Source: Terriglobia bacterium (GTDB lineage Bacteria; Acidobacteriota; Terriglobia; Terriglobales; Acidobacteriaceae). Taken from it: DNA of 64,000 nucleotides. A program made the translations under genes and the position numbers. The notes below the pieces were generated by a model that worked only from the letters and a program-made list of their open reading frames with translations, searched no databases and was not told where the DNA came from. Position 1 is the first letter of the stretch. Every line of letters begins with the position of its first letter. The stretch lies in contig JAIQFT010000013.1 in NCBI GenBank assembly GCA_020073185.1, forward strand, positions 1-64,000, in the 5' to 3' direction. Shown here in pieces: positions 1 to 16,060 of the stretch.

Positions 1-134
1 TGATGCCGGGGGACAACGTGAATTTGGAAATCGAGTTGATCACGCCGGTGGCGATGGAAAAGGGACTGCGCTTCGCCATCCGCGAAGGCGGCCGCACCGT
101 CGGCGCCGGAACCCTGACCGAGATTGTGCAGTAA
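1..134 (+). CDS. tuf: Elongation factor Tu, C-terminal end (partial)
   Basis: The last 44 codons of an EF-Tu gene run in from the left edge. The readable residues include [18 protein letters not shown] and [14 protein letters not shown], the conserved domain 3 end of EF-Tu, which delivers aminoacyl-tRNA to the ribosome in the cytoplasm. The GTPase domain lies outside the window. The order tuf-rpmG-tRNA(Trp)-secE-nusG is the usual bacterial one and supports the call. Confidence 0.95.
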   Translation, partial: MPGDNVNLEIELITPVAMEKGLRFAIREGGRTVGAGTLTEIVQ

Positions 135-196
135 GTCGGGCAGCCGGGCGATCCGGTGATCGGCTGATCTGAAGGCAAGTTTGGAAGGAAGAAGTC

Positions 197-349
197 ATGC
201 CACGGGAAATCGTTCAGTTGCAGTGCACGGAGTGCAAGGACAAGAACTACTCCACGACGAAGAACCGGAAGACAACGCCGGACCGGCTGGAGTTCAGCAA
301 GTTTTGCCGGAAGTGCCGCAAGCACACGCCTCACAAAGAGGTGAAGTAG
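197..349 (+). CDS. rpmG: 50S ribosomal protein L33
   Basis: A 50-residue basic protein beginning [20 protein letters not shown]. Two cysteine pairs (CTEC near residue 10 and CRKC near residue 37) mark the zinc-binding form of L33, a small protein of the large ribosomal subunit near the E site. The length is normal for the family. A GGAAGGAAGAAG purine run lies just upstream of the ATG. It sits between tuf and tRNA-Trp/secE, its standard position. Confidence 0.95.
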   Translation: MPREIVQLQCTECKDKNYSTTKNRKTTPDRLEFSKFCRKCRKHTPHKEVK

Positions 350-364
350 GCATCGCAGCGGATT

Positions 365-459
365 TGTAATCTGTAATCTGTAATCTGTAATTTGCGAAAA
401 AGGGCCAGAAGCATCGGCAGTCTCGATCAAATTACCAATTACCCGATTACAAATTACCA
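365..459 (+). repeat. Heptamer tandem repeat with inverted partner
   Basis: Four tandem 7-mers (TGTAATC x3, TGTAATT) lie at 365-392. After a ~38 nt spacer, a degenerate array of the reverse complement (units such as ATTACCA, ATTACCC, GATTACA) runs to about 459, with the same 7 bp period. The arms could pair in RNA. The spacer contains GCATCGGCAGTCTCGATCAA, which resembles the spacer of the array at 3905-4010. Confidence 0.75.
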
Positions 460-467
460 ATGAAAGT

Positions 468-543
468 AGGGGCGTAAGCTCAACGGTTAAACTGCCGGTC
501 TCCAAAACCGGACTTGGGGGTTCGAATCCCTCCGCCCCTGCCA
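468..543 (+). tRNA. tRNA-Trp (CCA anticodon)
   Basis: A 76-nt cloverleaf. The acceptor stem AGGGGCG pairs with CGCCCCT, followed by discriminator G and an encoded CCA at 541-543. The anticodon stem is CCGGT/ACCGG around loop CTCCAAA, giving anticodon CCA at 502-504. The T arm carries TTCGAAT. The D stem AGCT/AACT contains one C-A mismatch, and pair 11-24 is G-C rather than the usual pyrimidine-purine. A tRNA-Trp just before secE is typical. Confidence 0.95.
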
Positions 544-583
544 GTTTTCAGAGCCGGGCAGTTCGAGAAAGAGGCAGTAACGA

Positions 584-847
584 ATGGCAAAGTCGGCAAC
601 AGTGACAGCGATGAGCGAAGGCAGCCTGACAGAAAGAATGAAGTCCTGGCCACTGCGCATCAAGGCCTTCTACAGCGACGTGCGCACGGAGATGAAGAAG
701 GTCACGACACCTAGCCGCAAGGAAGTGCAGGCGACGACCGTGGTGGTGATCATCACGGTGTTCCTGTTCGGAGCGTATTTCTGGGTGGTGGACAACACGA
801 TCGCACGCATCATCGACACGGTCATGCGCCACTTCACCCATCGGTAA
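584..847 (+). CDS. secE: Preprotein translocase subunit SecE
   Basis: An 87-residue protein with the short single-span form of SecE, the clamp subunit of the SecYEG channel in the inner membrane. A cytoplasmic amphipathic helix (residues ~25-50, including the conserved FYSDVRTEMKKVTTPSRKEV) is followed by one membrane segment, VVVIITVFLFGAYFWVV. It sits directly between tRNA-Trp and nusG, the conserved neighbourhood. The family is poorly conserved overall, but the motif and context are decisive. Confidence 0.95.
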   Translation: MAKSATVTAMSEGSLTERMKSWPLRIKAFYSDVRTEMKKVTTPSRKEVQATTVVVIITVFLFGAYFWVVDNTIARIIDTVMRHFTHR

Positions 848-938
848 GCCTCCCATGGCGCGCACAATCGGCGCGCCGGGAACCTAGCGAGAACAAGGAG
901 CGGGCACGCAAGGGCGCGTGTGCCACACAAAACAAGTG

Positions 939-1610
939 ATGGAAGAAGAACAGAAAAACGAGGCAAGCGGGGAGCCGATTCCTCCTCAAGCTCCGGTTGA
1001 CGGGGGCGGGGCACCGCCGGAAGGAACCGAGCCGAGTCCGATCCCGCCTCCATCGAACCCGAACATGCGGTGGTACATCATCCACACCTATTCAGGCTTC
1101 GAGCGCAAGGTGAGGGAGTCGCTGGAGTCGCGCAAAGCCGCTTACGGCTTGGAGAGCAAGATCGGGCAGGTGGTGATCCCCACGGAGCCAGTGACCGAGA
1201 TCCGCGGCGGCAAGAAGTACACCACCGAGCGGGCATTCTTGCCCGGCTACGTGCTGGTGGAGCTGGACATGGATTTGTCCACGCCTGACGGTCAGAACCT
1301 GTGGCACGTGGTGAAGTCCACGCCGCGGGTGACCGGGTTCCTGGGGGCGGGCAACCAGCCGACGCCGATGTCGGAAGACGAGGTGAACACCATTATCTTC
1401 CGCGTCGCCGAAAGCAAGGACAAGCCGAAGCTCAAGGTCAAGTTTGAGAAGAACGAGTCGGTGCGCATCACCGAAGGGCCGTTCGCGACCTTTACCGGAG
1501 TGGTGGACGAAGTCAACGAAGACCGCGAGACGCTGAAGGTGATGGTCACCATCTTCGGGCGCTCGACGCCGGTGGAGTTGGAATTCGGGCAGGTGGAGAA
1601 AGTGGCGTAG
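939..1610 (+). CDS. nusG: Transcription termination/antitermination protein NusG
   Basis: NusG binds RNA polymerase across the clamp and couples it to Rho or the ribosome. The NGN domain begins MRWYIIHTYSGFERKV (ATG at 1065), and a KOW domain lies near the C-terminus (ITEGPFATFTGVVDEV). About 42 acidic, proline-rich residues precede the NGN domain, longer than in most NusG. The ATG at 939 was chosen; GTG at 918 (nearer an AAGGAG at 895-900) and the internal ATG at 1065 are alternatives. Its stop is 3 nt before the next gene, so the two are likely cotranscribed. Confidence 0.95.
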   Translation: MEEEQKNEASGEPIPPQAPVDGGGAPPEGTEPSPIPPPSNPNMRWYIIHTYSGFERKVRESLESRKAAYGLESKIGQVVIPTEPVTEIRGGKKYTTERAFLPGYVLVELDMDLSTPDGQNLWHVVKSTPRVTGFLGAGNQPTPMSEDEVNTIIFRVAESKDKPKLKVKFEKNESVRITEGPFATFTGVVDEVNEDRETLKVMVTIFGRSTPVELEFGQVEKVA

Positions 1611-1613
1611 GCC

Positions 1614-2006
1614 ATGGGAACGTTCACGACCAAAGTTCGAGTTTGGAATCCAGCGGTTCCGTCGCGGGTCGAAGCGCTCGAGCTGACGGTTGATACCGGC
1701 GCCTCCTATAGCTGGATTTCACGGCAGCGGCTGGAGGCGCTGGGAATCAAGCCGGTGCGGAAGATGCAGTTTCGGACCATTGACGGCACAGTGCTGGAGC
1801 GCGAACTGGCGCCCGTGTTCGTCGCCAGCGAGGGATTTACGGGCGGTGACAATGTCGTTATGGCCGAGGCGGGCGATTTGGAAGTTCTTGGCGCGCACTC
1901 GCTGGAAAGCCTGGGCGTCACGGTGGATCGGGTGGGCATGAAATTGGTGTCAGCGATCGGGATGACACTTACCCACACAGTTGCAGGTCCGGGCCGAAAA
2001 TCCTAG
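1614..2006 (+). CDS. Retropepsin-like (clan AA) aspartic protease
   Basis: A 130-residue protein with the aspartic protease signature LTVDTGASYSWIS at residues ~24-36 (catalytic DTG) and a second hydrophobic-GA motif (LEVLGAHSLESLGV) near residue 90, the arrangement of single-domain retropepsin-like proteins that act as homodimers. It has no signal peptide, so it should be cytoplasmic. It starts 3 nt after nusG and ends 29 nt before rplK, an unexpected position inside the nusG-rplK block. The substrate is unknown. The family call is solid; activity is inferred. Confidence 0.8.
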   Translation: MGTFTTKVRVWNPAVPSRVEALELTVDTGASYSWISRQRLEALGIKPVRKMQFRTIDGTVLERELAPVFVASEGFTGGDNVVMAEAGDLEVLGAHSLESLGVTVDRVGMKLVSAIGMTLTHTVAGPGRKS

Positions 2007-2035
2007 ACCCGGCGTAACGCAGAGGTAGAGGCGAA

Positions 2036-2467
2036 ATGGCGAAGAAAATCACAGGTTCGGTGAAGTTGCAGATCGCTGCCGGCAAAGCGACGCCGGCGCC
2101 GCCCGTCGGCCCGGCGCTGGGCCAGGCGCAGATCAACATCATGGAGTTCTGCAAGCAGTTCAACGCGCGCACCAGCGCAAAAGAGCTGGAAGGACTCATT
2201 ATCCCGGTGGTGGTGACCGTCTATGCCGACCGCAGCTTCACCTTCATCACCAAGACACCGCCGGCTTCGGTGCTGCTGAAGCGGGTTGCCGGCATCGCCA
2301 AAGGCTCGGGCACGCCCAACAAGGAAAAGGTGGGCAAGGTCACCGAGAAGCAGGTAGAAGAGATCGCGCGGCAGAAGATGCCGGACCTGAACGCAGCGTC
2401 GCTGCAAGCGGCGATCAACAGCGTGAAGGGCACGGCGCGGAGCATGGGAATTGAAGTAATCGGGTAA
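2036..2467 (+). CDS. rplK: 50S ribosomal protein L11
   Basis: 143 residues, beginning [20 protein letters not shown] and containing the [22 protein letters not shown] signature region of L11. This protein binds the GTPase-associated centre of 23S rRNA and is needed for factor function and RelA sensing. The length is normal. A GAGG Shine-Dalgarno-like element (AGAGGTAGAGG) precedes the ATG. It is followed by rplA as in nearly all bacteria. Confidence 0.98.
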   Translation: MAKKITGSVKLQIAAGKATPAPPVGPALGQAQINIMEFCKQFNARTSAKELEGLIIPVVVTVYADRSFTFITKTPPASVLLKRVAGIAKGSGTPNKEKVGKVTEKQVEEIARQKMPDLNAASLQAAINSVKGTARSMGIEVIG

Positions 2468-2562
2468 TGGAAGCCATTGCTCGATGATCCGATACCGCAA
2501 TTGTCGATAAACACCACGGCACGCAGTCCTTGGGCGATGCGGTGGGAGACGGAGAAAAACGA

Positions 2563-3273
2563 ATGGCTCGCAAAGCTGGAAAGAACGTGGAGAAGGCGCG
2601 CGCCGCGGTCGAGAAGCGCCCCTATCGGCTCGACGAAGCGGTGCCGCTGCTGCAGAAGGTGAAGTTCGCCAAGTTCGACGAGACGGTGGACCTGACCATG
2701 CGCCTGGGAGTGGATCCCAAGCACGCCGACCAGATGGTGCGCGGCACGGTGGTGCTGCCGCACGGCCTGGGCAAGAACAAGAAAGTGCTGGTGATCGCCA
2801 GCGGCGAAAAGGTGCGCGAAGCGGAAGCAGCAGGCGCCGATTACGTTGGCGGCGAGGATATGGTGGAGAAGATCCAGAAGGAAAACTGGACTGACTACGA
2901 CGCCGTGGTGGCCACCCCGGACATGATGAAATCGGTCGGGCGGCTCGGCAAGGTGCTGGGGCCGCGCGGCCTGATGCCGAACCCGAAGACAGGGACGGTG
3001 ACGATGGACGTGGCGCGCGCGGTGCAGGAAGTGAAGGCCGGCAAGGTGGAGTTCCGCACCGACAAGACGGCGCTGGTGCACGTGCCGGTGGGCAAGATTT
3101 CTTTCACATCGGACAAGCTGATCGAGAACGCGACGACGGTGATCACCAGCGTGATCAAAGCCAAGCCGGCGGCGGCGAAAGGCAAGTATCTGAAAGGCGT
3201 GTACCTGAGCTCGACCATGGGCCCAGGCATCCCAATTGATACCTCGGCGGTGGAAGCGGCGGCGAAGGGATAG
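2563..3273 (+). CDS. rplA: 50S ribosomal protein L1
   Basis: 236 residues. L1 forms the mobile stalk at the E site and often represses its own operon. Family motifs include [20 protein letters not shown] and the C-terminal half [14 protein letters not shown]. The ATG at 2563 ([12 protein letters not shown]) is preferred over an in-frame ATG at 2530 because GGAGACGGAGAA lies at the right distance and because L1 starts here in relatives. The first heptamer of a short tandem repeat overlaps its stop codon. Confidence 0.97.
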   Translation: MARKAGKNVEKARAAVEKRPYRLDEAVPLLQKVKFAKFDETVDLTMRLGVDPKHADQMVRGTVVLPHGLGKNKKVLVIASGEKVREAEAAGADYVGGEDMVEKIQKENWTDYDAVVATPDMMKSVGRLGKVLGPRGLMPNPKTGTVTMDVARAVQEVKAGKVEFRTDKTALVHVPVGKISFTSDKLIENATTVITSVIKAKPAAAKGKYLKGVYLSSTMGPGIPIDTSAVEAAAKG

Positions 3274-3293
3274 TTTCTGGTTTCTGGTTTCTG
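3273..3293 (+). repeat. Heptamer tandem repeat (GTTTCTG x3)
   Basis: Three exact GTTTCTG units start at the last base of the rplA stop codon. No inverted partner is visible within the short rplA-rplJ gap. The period matches the other intergenic arrays in this window. Confidence 0.8.
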
Positions 3294-3350
3294 GCAAGCG
3301 GCCAGTCGAGCGTGAGCGCTCCCGAATCGCAGAAGGTTAAGGACCTGACA

Positions 3351-3902
3351 ATGGCGGTTACGAAGGCAAGAAAGATTGAGCAAGTGGAAGAGCTGAGCCA
3401 GGACATCAAGCAGGCCAAGACGGCCATCCTGGCCACGTTTTCCGGGTTGAAGGCGGCGCAGACCGAAGATCTGCGCAAGACGGTGCGCAGCGCGGGCGCC
3501 AAGTTCCAGGTGGTGAAGAACACGCTGGCGGAGCGGGCGGCGCAGGGCACGGCGCTGGAGCCGGTGCTGAAGGACCTGACCGGCGTCACCTCGATCGCCT
3601 ACACGACCGGCGATCCGGTCACGCTGGCCAAGGCGCTGCAGAAATACGCCAAGGACAATCCGGAGCTGAAGTTCAAGGTGGGCGTGGTGGAAGGGCGCGT
3701 GATCCAGGTCAAGGAGATCGAGGCGCTGGCGACCATGCCGTCGAAGGAAGAGATCGTTTCGAAGCTGCTCTTCCTGATTAATGCTCCGGCGCAGCGGCTG
3801 GTGACGGCGATGGGCGCAGTGGGCCGCGACCTGGCCGTGGTAATGAACCAGGGCGTGAAGGAGAACAAGTTTGCCGGCGGCGAGAGCGCTGCCGGAGCGT
3901 AG
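3351..3902 (+). CDS. rplJ: 50S ribosomal protein L10
   Basis: 183 residues. L10 anchors the L7/L12 dimers to the ribosomal stalk base. Conserved features are the N-terminal region with [11 protein letters not shown], and a C-terminal helix that binds L12. The ATG at 3351 ([15 protein letters not shown]) is chosen; an upstream in-frame GTG at 3312 would add 13 residues unlike the family. The order rplJ-rplL is standard. No classical L10 leader structure was recognised. Confidence 0.96.
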   Translation: MAVTKARKIEQVEELSQDIKQAKTAILATFSGLKAAQTEDLRKTVRSAGAKFQVVKNTLAERAAQGTALEPVLKDLTGVTSIAYTTGDPVTLAKALQKYAKDNPELKFKVGVVEGRVIQVKEIEALATMPSKEEIVSKLLFLINAPAQRLVTAMGAVGRDLAVVMNQGVKENKFAGGESAAGA

Positions 3903-3904
3903 GC

Positions 3905-4010
3905 ATTTGTAATCTGCAATTTGCGATAATTTTCAGTTTGTAGTTTGCCGTCAGGGCGCATCGGCTCTCGACCAAACTACTTGATTACAAATTGCCGATT
4001 ACCGATTTCG
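3905..4010 (+). repeat. Degenerate heptamer array with inverted partner
   Basis: Six degenerate 7-bp units (ATTTGTA, ATCTGCA, ATTTGCG, ATAATTT, TCAGTTT, GTAGTTT) at 3905-3946 are followed by a spacer containing AGGGCGCATCGGCTCTCGAC and then reverse-complement-type units (ACCAAAC, TACTTGA, TTACAAA, TTGCCGA, TTACCGA) at 3971-4005. The spacer resembles that of the array at 365-459, which suggests one mobile or copied element. Confidence 0.7.
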
Positions 4011-4165
4011 TTATCAGTAGGCCCGGGGTTGCGGAACGGAAATCGTAGTCGCGAAGTCTGGCGCGATGGCGGACGACGCCGCACTGGAAACCTGGTCAAC
4101 GGATAACGGCAGCGCAGGCCAAGGTCTGCGAAACACAACTGATAACAAGACAGTGGAGAATCGAC

Positions 4166-4552
4166 ATGGCGGATCTGCAACAGTTGGAGGAACAAATCGT
4201 AGGACTGTCGCTGCTGGACGCGGCGCAGTTAGTGAAGAAACTGGAAGAGCGCCTCGGCGTGTCGGCGGCGGCGGTGGCCCCGGTGATGATGGCGGGCGGT
4301 GGCGCCGCTGCGGGCGCGGCGGCGGCCCCGGTGGAAGAGAAGACCGAGTTCAGCGTCATCCTCAAGGAAGTGGGCGCGAACAAGATCAACGTCATCAAGG
4401 CGGTCCGTGAAGTCACCAGCCTGGGCTTGAAGGAAGCCAAGGACCTGGTGGATGGAGCGCCGAAAGCGATCAAGGAAGGCGTAGGCAAGGAGGAAGCGGA
4501 GAATATCCGCAAGAAGTTCACGGACGCCGGCGCGACGGTGGAAGTGAAGTAA
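4166..4552 (+). CDS. rplL: 50S ribosomal protein L7/L12
   Basis: 128 residues with the classic plan: an N-terminal dimerisation domain ([20 protein letters not shown]), an Ala/Gly/Pro-rich hinge at residues ~32-58, and a C-terminal factor-binding domain ([20 protein letters not shown] ... [16 protein letters not shown]-like region). It recruits translation GTPases to the ribosome. GTGGAGAATCGAC precedes the ATG. The length and order after rplJ are normal. Confidence 0.97.
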   Translation: MADLQQLEEQIVGLSLLDAAQLVKKLEERLGVSAAAVAPVMMAGGGAAAGAAAAPVEEKTEFSVILKEVGANKINVIKAVREVTSLGLKEAKDLVDGAPKAIKEGVGKEEAENIRKKFTDAGATVEVK

Positions 4553-4887
4553 GCGGGCTGAGGAGACACGGGTCGATTGGCCCGTGCCAGACCAGTCAAT
4601 TCTGAATCAGAGTGCGGCCGGCGGGCATCTGTAAGCTATACCGGTCGCGTCCTGAACAGGTGACACACAACAGGCGGGCGGTCTGCACGGAGACCGTAGG
4701 AACAGATCAACGTTACTGGCGCTGAATACAAAATCTAGATATCCGAAGTGCCGCAAACGGCGCCCACGGGGAAGTTTGTCCCTGAGGGCGCTGCCGTGTT
4801 TGGTTGGCGCGGCCCCGCCGCTTGCGGCGCATTGGAACGAATGACTGGCGGGCCCAAGGCCGCCGTTCGCATAGCTGAGGAGTTTTA
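4553..4887 (+). other. rplL-rpoB intergenic region
   Basis: 335 nt with no credible gene. A hairpin CACGGG-TCGATTGG-CCCGTG lies at about 4567-4586, just after rplL. It lacks a T-run, so it may act as an attenuator or processing site rather than a full terminator. A second loose GC-rich pairing (GGCGCCC with GGGCGC) lies near 4760-4790. A GAGGAG motif precedes the rpoB ATG. Confidence 0.5.
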
Positions 4888-9363
<4,476 letters not shown>

Positions 9364-9366
<3 letters not shown>

Positions 9367-9540
9367 TGGTTAGTGGTTAGTGGCTAGTGGCTAGTGGCCC
9401 GTGGTCAGTAACGACCTTGGTCACGCCACGGCGCGCACAAGTTTGGAAGGTTCTGGAAAACGGATCTGCCGATGACGCTCCTGAAACGGTAGATCGAGAA
9501 TCGAGACTGGCCACTGATCACTGACCACTGGCCACTTGCT
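9364..9540 (+). repeat. Heptamer arrays (TAGTGGY / ACTGRYC) flanking the rpoB-rpoC gap
   Basis: The left array begins in the rpoB stop codon: TAGTGGT x2, TAGTGGC x3, then CCGTGGT and CAGTAAC (9364-9412). The right array at 9506-9540 has reverse-complement-like units ACTGGCC, ACTGATC, ACTGACC, ACTGGCC, ACTTGCT. Both have a strict 7-bp period, separated by ~93 nt that include GATCTGCCGATG, the inverse of a motif in other array spacers. Confidence 0.8.
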
Positions 9541-9588
9541 TTCGGGGGCCGCCCACAGCGGCGTTGGCGCTGTCAATCGGAGGTTACT

Positions 9589-13806
<4,218 letters not shown>

Positions 13807-13815
13807 TTCTATTCT

Positions 13816-13850
13816 AGTCGCCGGTCGCCAGTCTTCAGTTCTCAGTCGCG
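13816..13850 (+). repeat. Degenerate heptamer array after rpoC
   Basis: Five consecutive 7-mers: AGTCGCC, GGTCGCC, AGTCTTC, AGTTCTC, AGTCGCG. The array lies between the rpoC stop and the terminator stem, and the last unit overlaps the stem. Confidence 0.65.
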
Positions 13851-13868
13851 GGGCCGAACGGCCCCGCG
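13847..13868 (+). terminator. Rho-independent-type terminator of the rpoBC operon
   Basis: A perfect inverted repeat, CGCGGGGCCG-AA-CGGCCCCGCG, is followed by ATTATTGTTT. It lies 40 nt after the rpoC stop codon, where the housekeeping block gives way to accessory genes. Confidence 0.8.
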
Positions 13869-14060
13869 ATTATTGTTTAGTCTAGTTCGACATACGACGG
13901 AGGCGCGCGCAGCGAGAAGTACGCGCATTGATCAGAAACCGAGAGGGGTGACCTTCTGGCAGTTTATGGAAACGAAGGGCTGCGGGCCGGCCATCGGCAT
14001 CTCTGATTTCAGAACTTTCCTGCTCGTGCGCTAAACTGATGCAGACACTCGCAATTCACA

Positions 14061-14882
14061 ATGCCTGCGCTGCCGGATAATTTGACCGCTGCGGAACTGA
14101 AGGGTTTCGCTAAGTGCCCGGTGAAGTGTCCTCTGCTCCGAAAACGGATTATCAGCGTTGCAGACTATCTTGCAGTGATTAGCGACGCGATTCGCACCGA
14201 TGAGCCATTCTGGTTTCGTGGACACGACGACGTCGAGTACAGCCTCACTCCTTCAGCGCTGCGTTTTTCTTCGTATACGAACCGGGCCAAGGCTCTCGGG
14301 CTGATCGCCGATTTCAAACGAATCGCCGGGATGAAGTTACGCCGCGCTCCGGATCCGGCCAACGAATTGGAATGGGCTTTGATTGCTCAGCACTATGGAT
14401 TGCCTACTCGACTGCTGGACTGGACTGAAAGTGCAACAACGGCATTGTACTTCGCGTGCTTGAAAACGGACCGCGACGGATTAGTTTTTATCGTTAACCC
14501 AATAGCGTTGAATCAGCTTAGCTATGCCACCAAGCCCCGTGTGTTGGACCCTCAGGAGGACAACACAACAATTCTTGCGTATTTGCACATGGGCGCTAAA
14601 CGAGCGGCCGGTGGACGCCATCCAGTTGCTATTAATCCAATTTGGAATTCTGAACGGCTGATTATGCAAAAAGGAGTATTCACGCTGCATGGCAGGAAGT
14701 TTGACCTTGATAGTGGAGTTCCATCACTTGTGGCAATTCCAATTTTGCGGGAGTCGAAAGTGAGGCTTAGGTCCGAGCTCCAGCGGGTGGGCGTCGATGA
14801 GATGACCCTTTTCCCTGAGCTCGAACATTCCTGCGCTCACCTGACGCGGAATGCCGGACTTTCGAAGAAAGACGGCAAATGA
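14061..14882 (+). CDS. FRG domain-containing protein
   Basis: 273 residues. The FRG domain (named for the F-x-R-G motif) is clear: FWFRGH at residues 50-55, then EWALIAQHYGLPTRLLDWT at ~104-122 followed by SATTALYFAC. The biochemical role of FRG proteins is not established to my knowledge; they occur often in phage-defence and other accessory loci. There is no signal peptide or membrane segment. It overlaps the next gene by 4 nt (ATGA), so translation is probably coupled. Base composition is visibly AT-richer than rpoC, which suggests transfer. No strong Shine-Dalgarno precedes the ATG. Confidence 0.85.
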   Translation: MPALPDNLTAAELKGFAKCPVKCPLLRKRIISVADYLAVISDAIRTDEPFWFRGHDDVEYSLTPSALRFSSYTNRAKALGLIADFKRIAGMKLRRAPDPANELEWALIAQHYGLPTRLLDWTESATTALYFACLKTDRDGLVFIVNPIALNQLSYATKPRVLDPQEDNTTILAYLHMGAKRAAGGRHPVAINPIWNSERLIMQKGVFTLHGRKFDLDSGVPSLVAIPILRESKVRLRSELQRVGVDEMTLFPELEHSCAHLTRNAGLSKKDGK

Positions 14883-16060
14883 CATCTGACCACATACCCT
14901 TCTTAAACAACGCAACGGATTGCGAAATTGCAAGTAACTGGTACGCCGATTCTGCGTATGTCCGCATTTCGCTGGATACTCTGCCGAAAACCTTGAAGCG
15001 TCTGCCAGTAGGACCTAAACGGTGGCTCGACCCAGGTATGGATGGCCTGCATTGGCCAAACATTTCAAGCAATGCGTATGAGCATCACATGAACCGCTTT
15101 AAGGGTCATCAGCTCATCAGTGACACTGCTTTTCAGCAAAAACCTGACAAGAACGTCGTAAATGAATTTGTCGAGAAGGTTCTGGATTACTGTGTTCAGC
15201 AGCTTGCGGTGCCCGATTGGCTTTCGGTGCCTCAATTGCCCATACTCGGCGATTCCTCTCGCAACAAAATCAACAGAGCTCTTGCTGAGAGCACACGGGC
15301 TTGGCGGTCGAAACGCGGCTTCACGGGAAAGTTGATTGTCCCCGCTGTGTTCACGAACCAACGTCAGCTAAACAAAAAGACAGAGCGCAACAAGAAAATT
15401 GCAGCAGTGCTGAATTCCTACACTACGGCCAGCGCTGATGGCGTTTGGGCTGTTGATGCAACTCTGAATGACCAGGATGGTTCTCGAACCTTCGAACACA
15501 CCCGGTTCCCTGCACTCGTGCAATTTCATTCCGAACTCAATCAAAGTTTGCCGCCCGACCCAATTACCATTGCGGGGCCGTATTGGGGCATCAACACTGT
15601 TATCTGGGCTCGCGGACTGGTGAAGTTTTCTGCCATTGGAATGGGGAACTCGTACCAGTATCACATTCCTGGGACCGTGGTGTTGGGTGGTAAGTCGCGC
15701 CTCGCGCTCTCGCCCCTGCGACGATGGGTGATTGCCAGTCCGGCTCTCAAGAAATGGCTAGACAGCGTGGTCTCAACGATTGCCGCAACAGACCCGTCTT
15801 TTTCCGATTTTTCATCACTCGCGAAGGACTTCGCGCGGTTGCAGGTACAACTTGAAGGCAGACGGCAGATCGCACAATTTTACAAGCAGTGGTTTGACAG
15901 GTTTGCAACCCTACCGCCATCAGGACGCGCACTGGCCCTGTACCAGGACCTCTCTTCTGCGTATGTGCTAGGCAAGAATCTTCCCGAACTGCCGGAAGAA
16001 GAAAAGACGGCGCGCAGCCCCGCTCGAATCGCAAAACAACTTATGTTGAATTGTCTTTAG
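14879..16060 (+). CDS. Unrecognised protein in FRG/nuclease module (possible TIM-barrel)
   Basis: 393 residues that I do not recognise. It overlaps the FRG gene by ATGA and, at its 3' end, overlaps the convergent nuclease-like gene by 20 nt. There are no membrane segments. Residues ~115-270 alternate hydrophobic strands and helices: LSVPQLPI, KLIVPAVFTN, ADGVWAVDAT, DPITIAGPYWGIN, then WARGL...AIGMGNSYQY. This spacing recalls TIM-barrel enzymes of the tRNA-guanine transglycosylase type, including DNA-modifying DpdA, but this is only an inference from pattern. The low GC matches its partner genes. Confidence 0.75.
   Translation: MTSDHIPFLNNATDCEIASNWYADSAYVRISLDTLPKTLKRLPVGPKRWLDPGMDGLHWPNISSNAYEHHMNRFKGHQLISDTAFQQKPDKNVVNEFVEKVLDYCVQQLAVPDWLSVPQLPILGDSSRNKINRALAESTRAWRSKRGFTGKLIVPAVFTNQRQLNKKTERNKKIAAVLNSYTTASADGVWAVDATLNDQDGSRTFEHTRFPALVQFHSELNQSLPPDPITIAGPYWGINTVIWARGLVKFSAIGMGNSYQYHIPGTVVLGGKSRLALSPLRRWVIASPALKKWLDSVVSTIAATDPSFSDFSSLAKDFARLQVQLEGRRQIAQFYKQWFDRFATLPPSGRALALYQDLSSAYVLGKNLPELPEEEKTARSPARIAKQLMLNCL

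Noticed and set aside
365-459. CRISPR array
   Set aside because: Units are 7 bp with no spacers between them; nothing in the window has 25-40 bp repeats with unique spacers or cas genes.
4553-4887. A riboswitch or L10-type leader
   Set aside because: Hairpins are present but I could not match them to any known leader or riboswitch structure.
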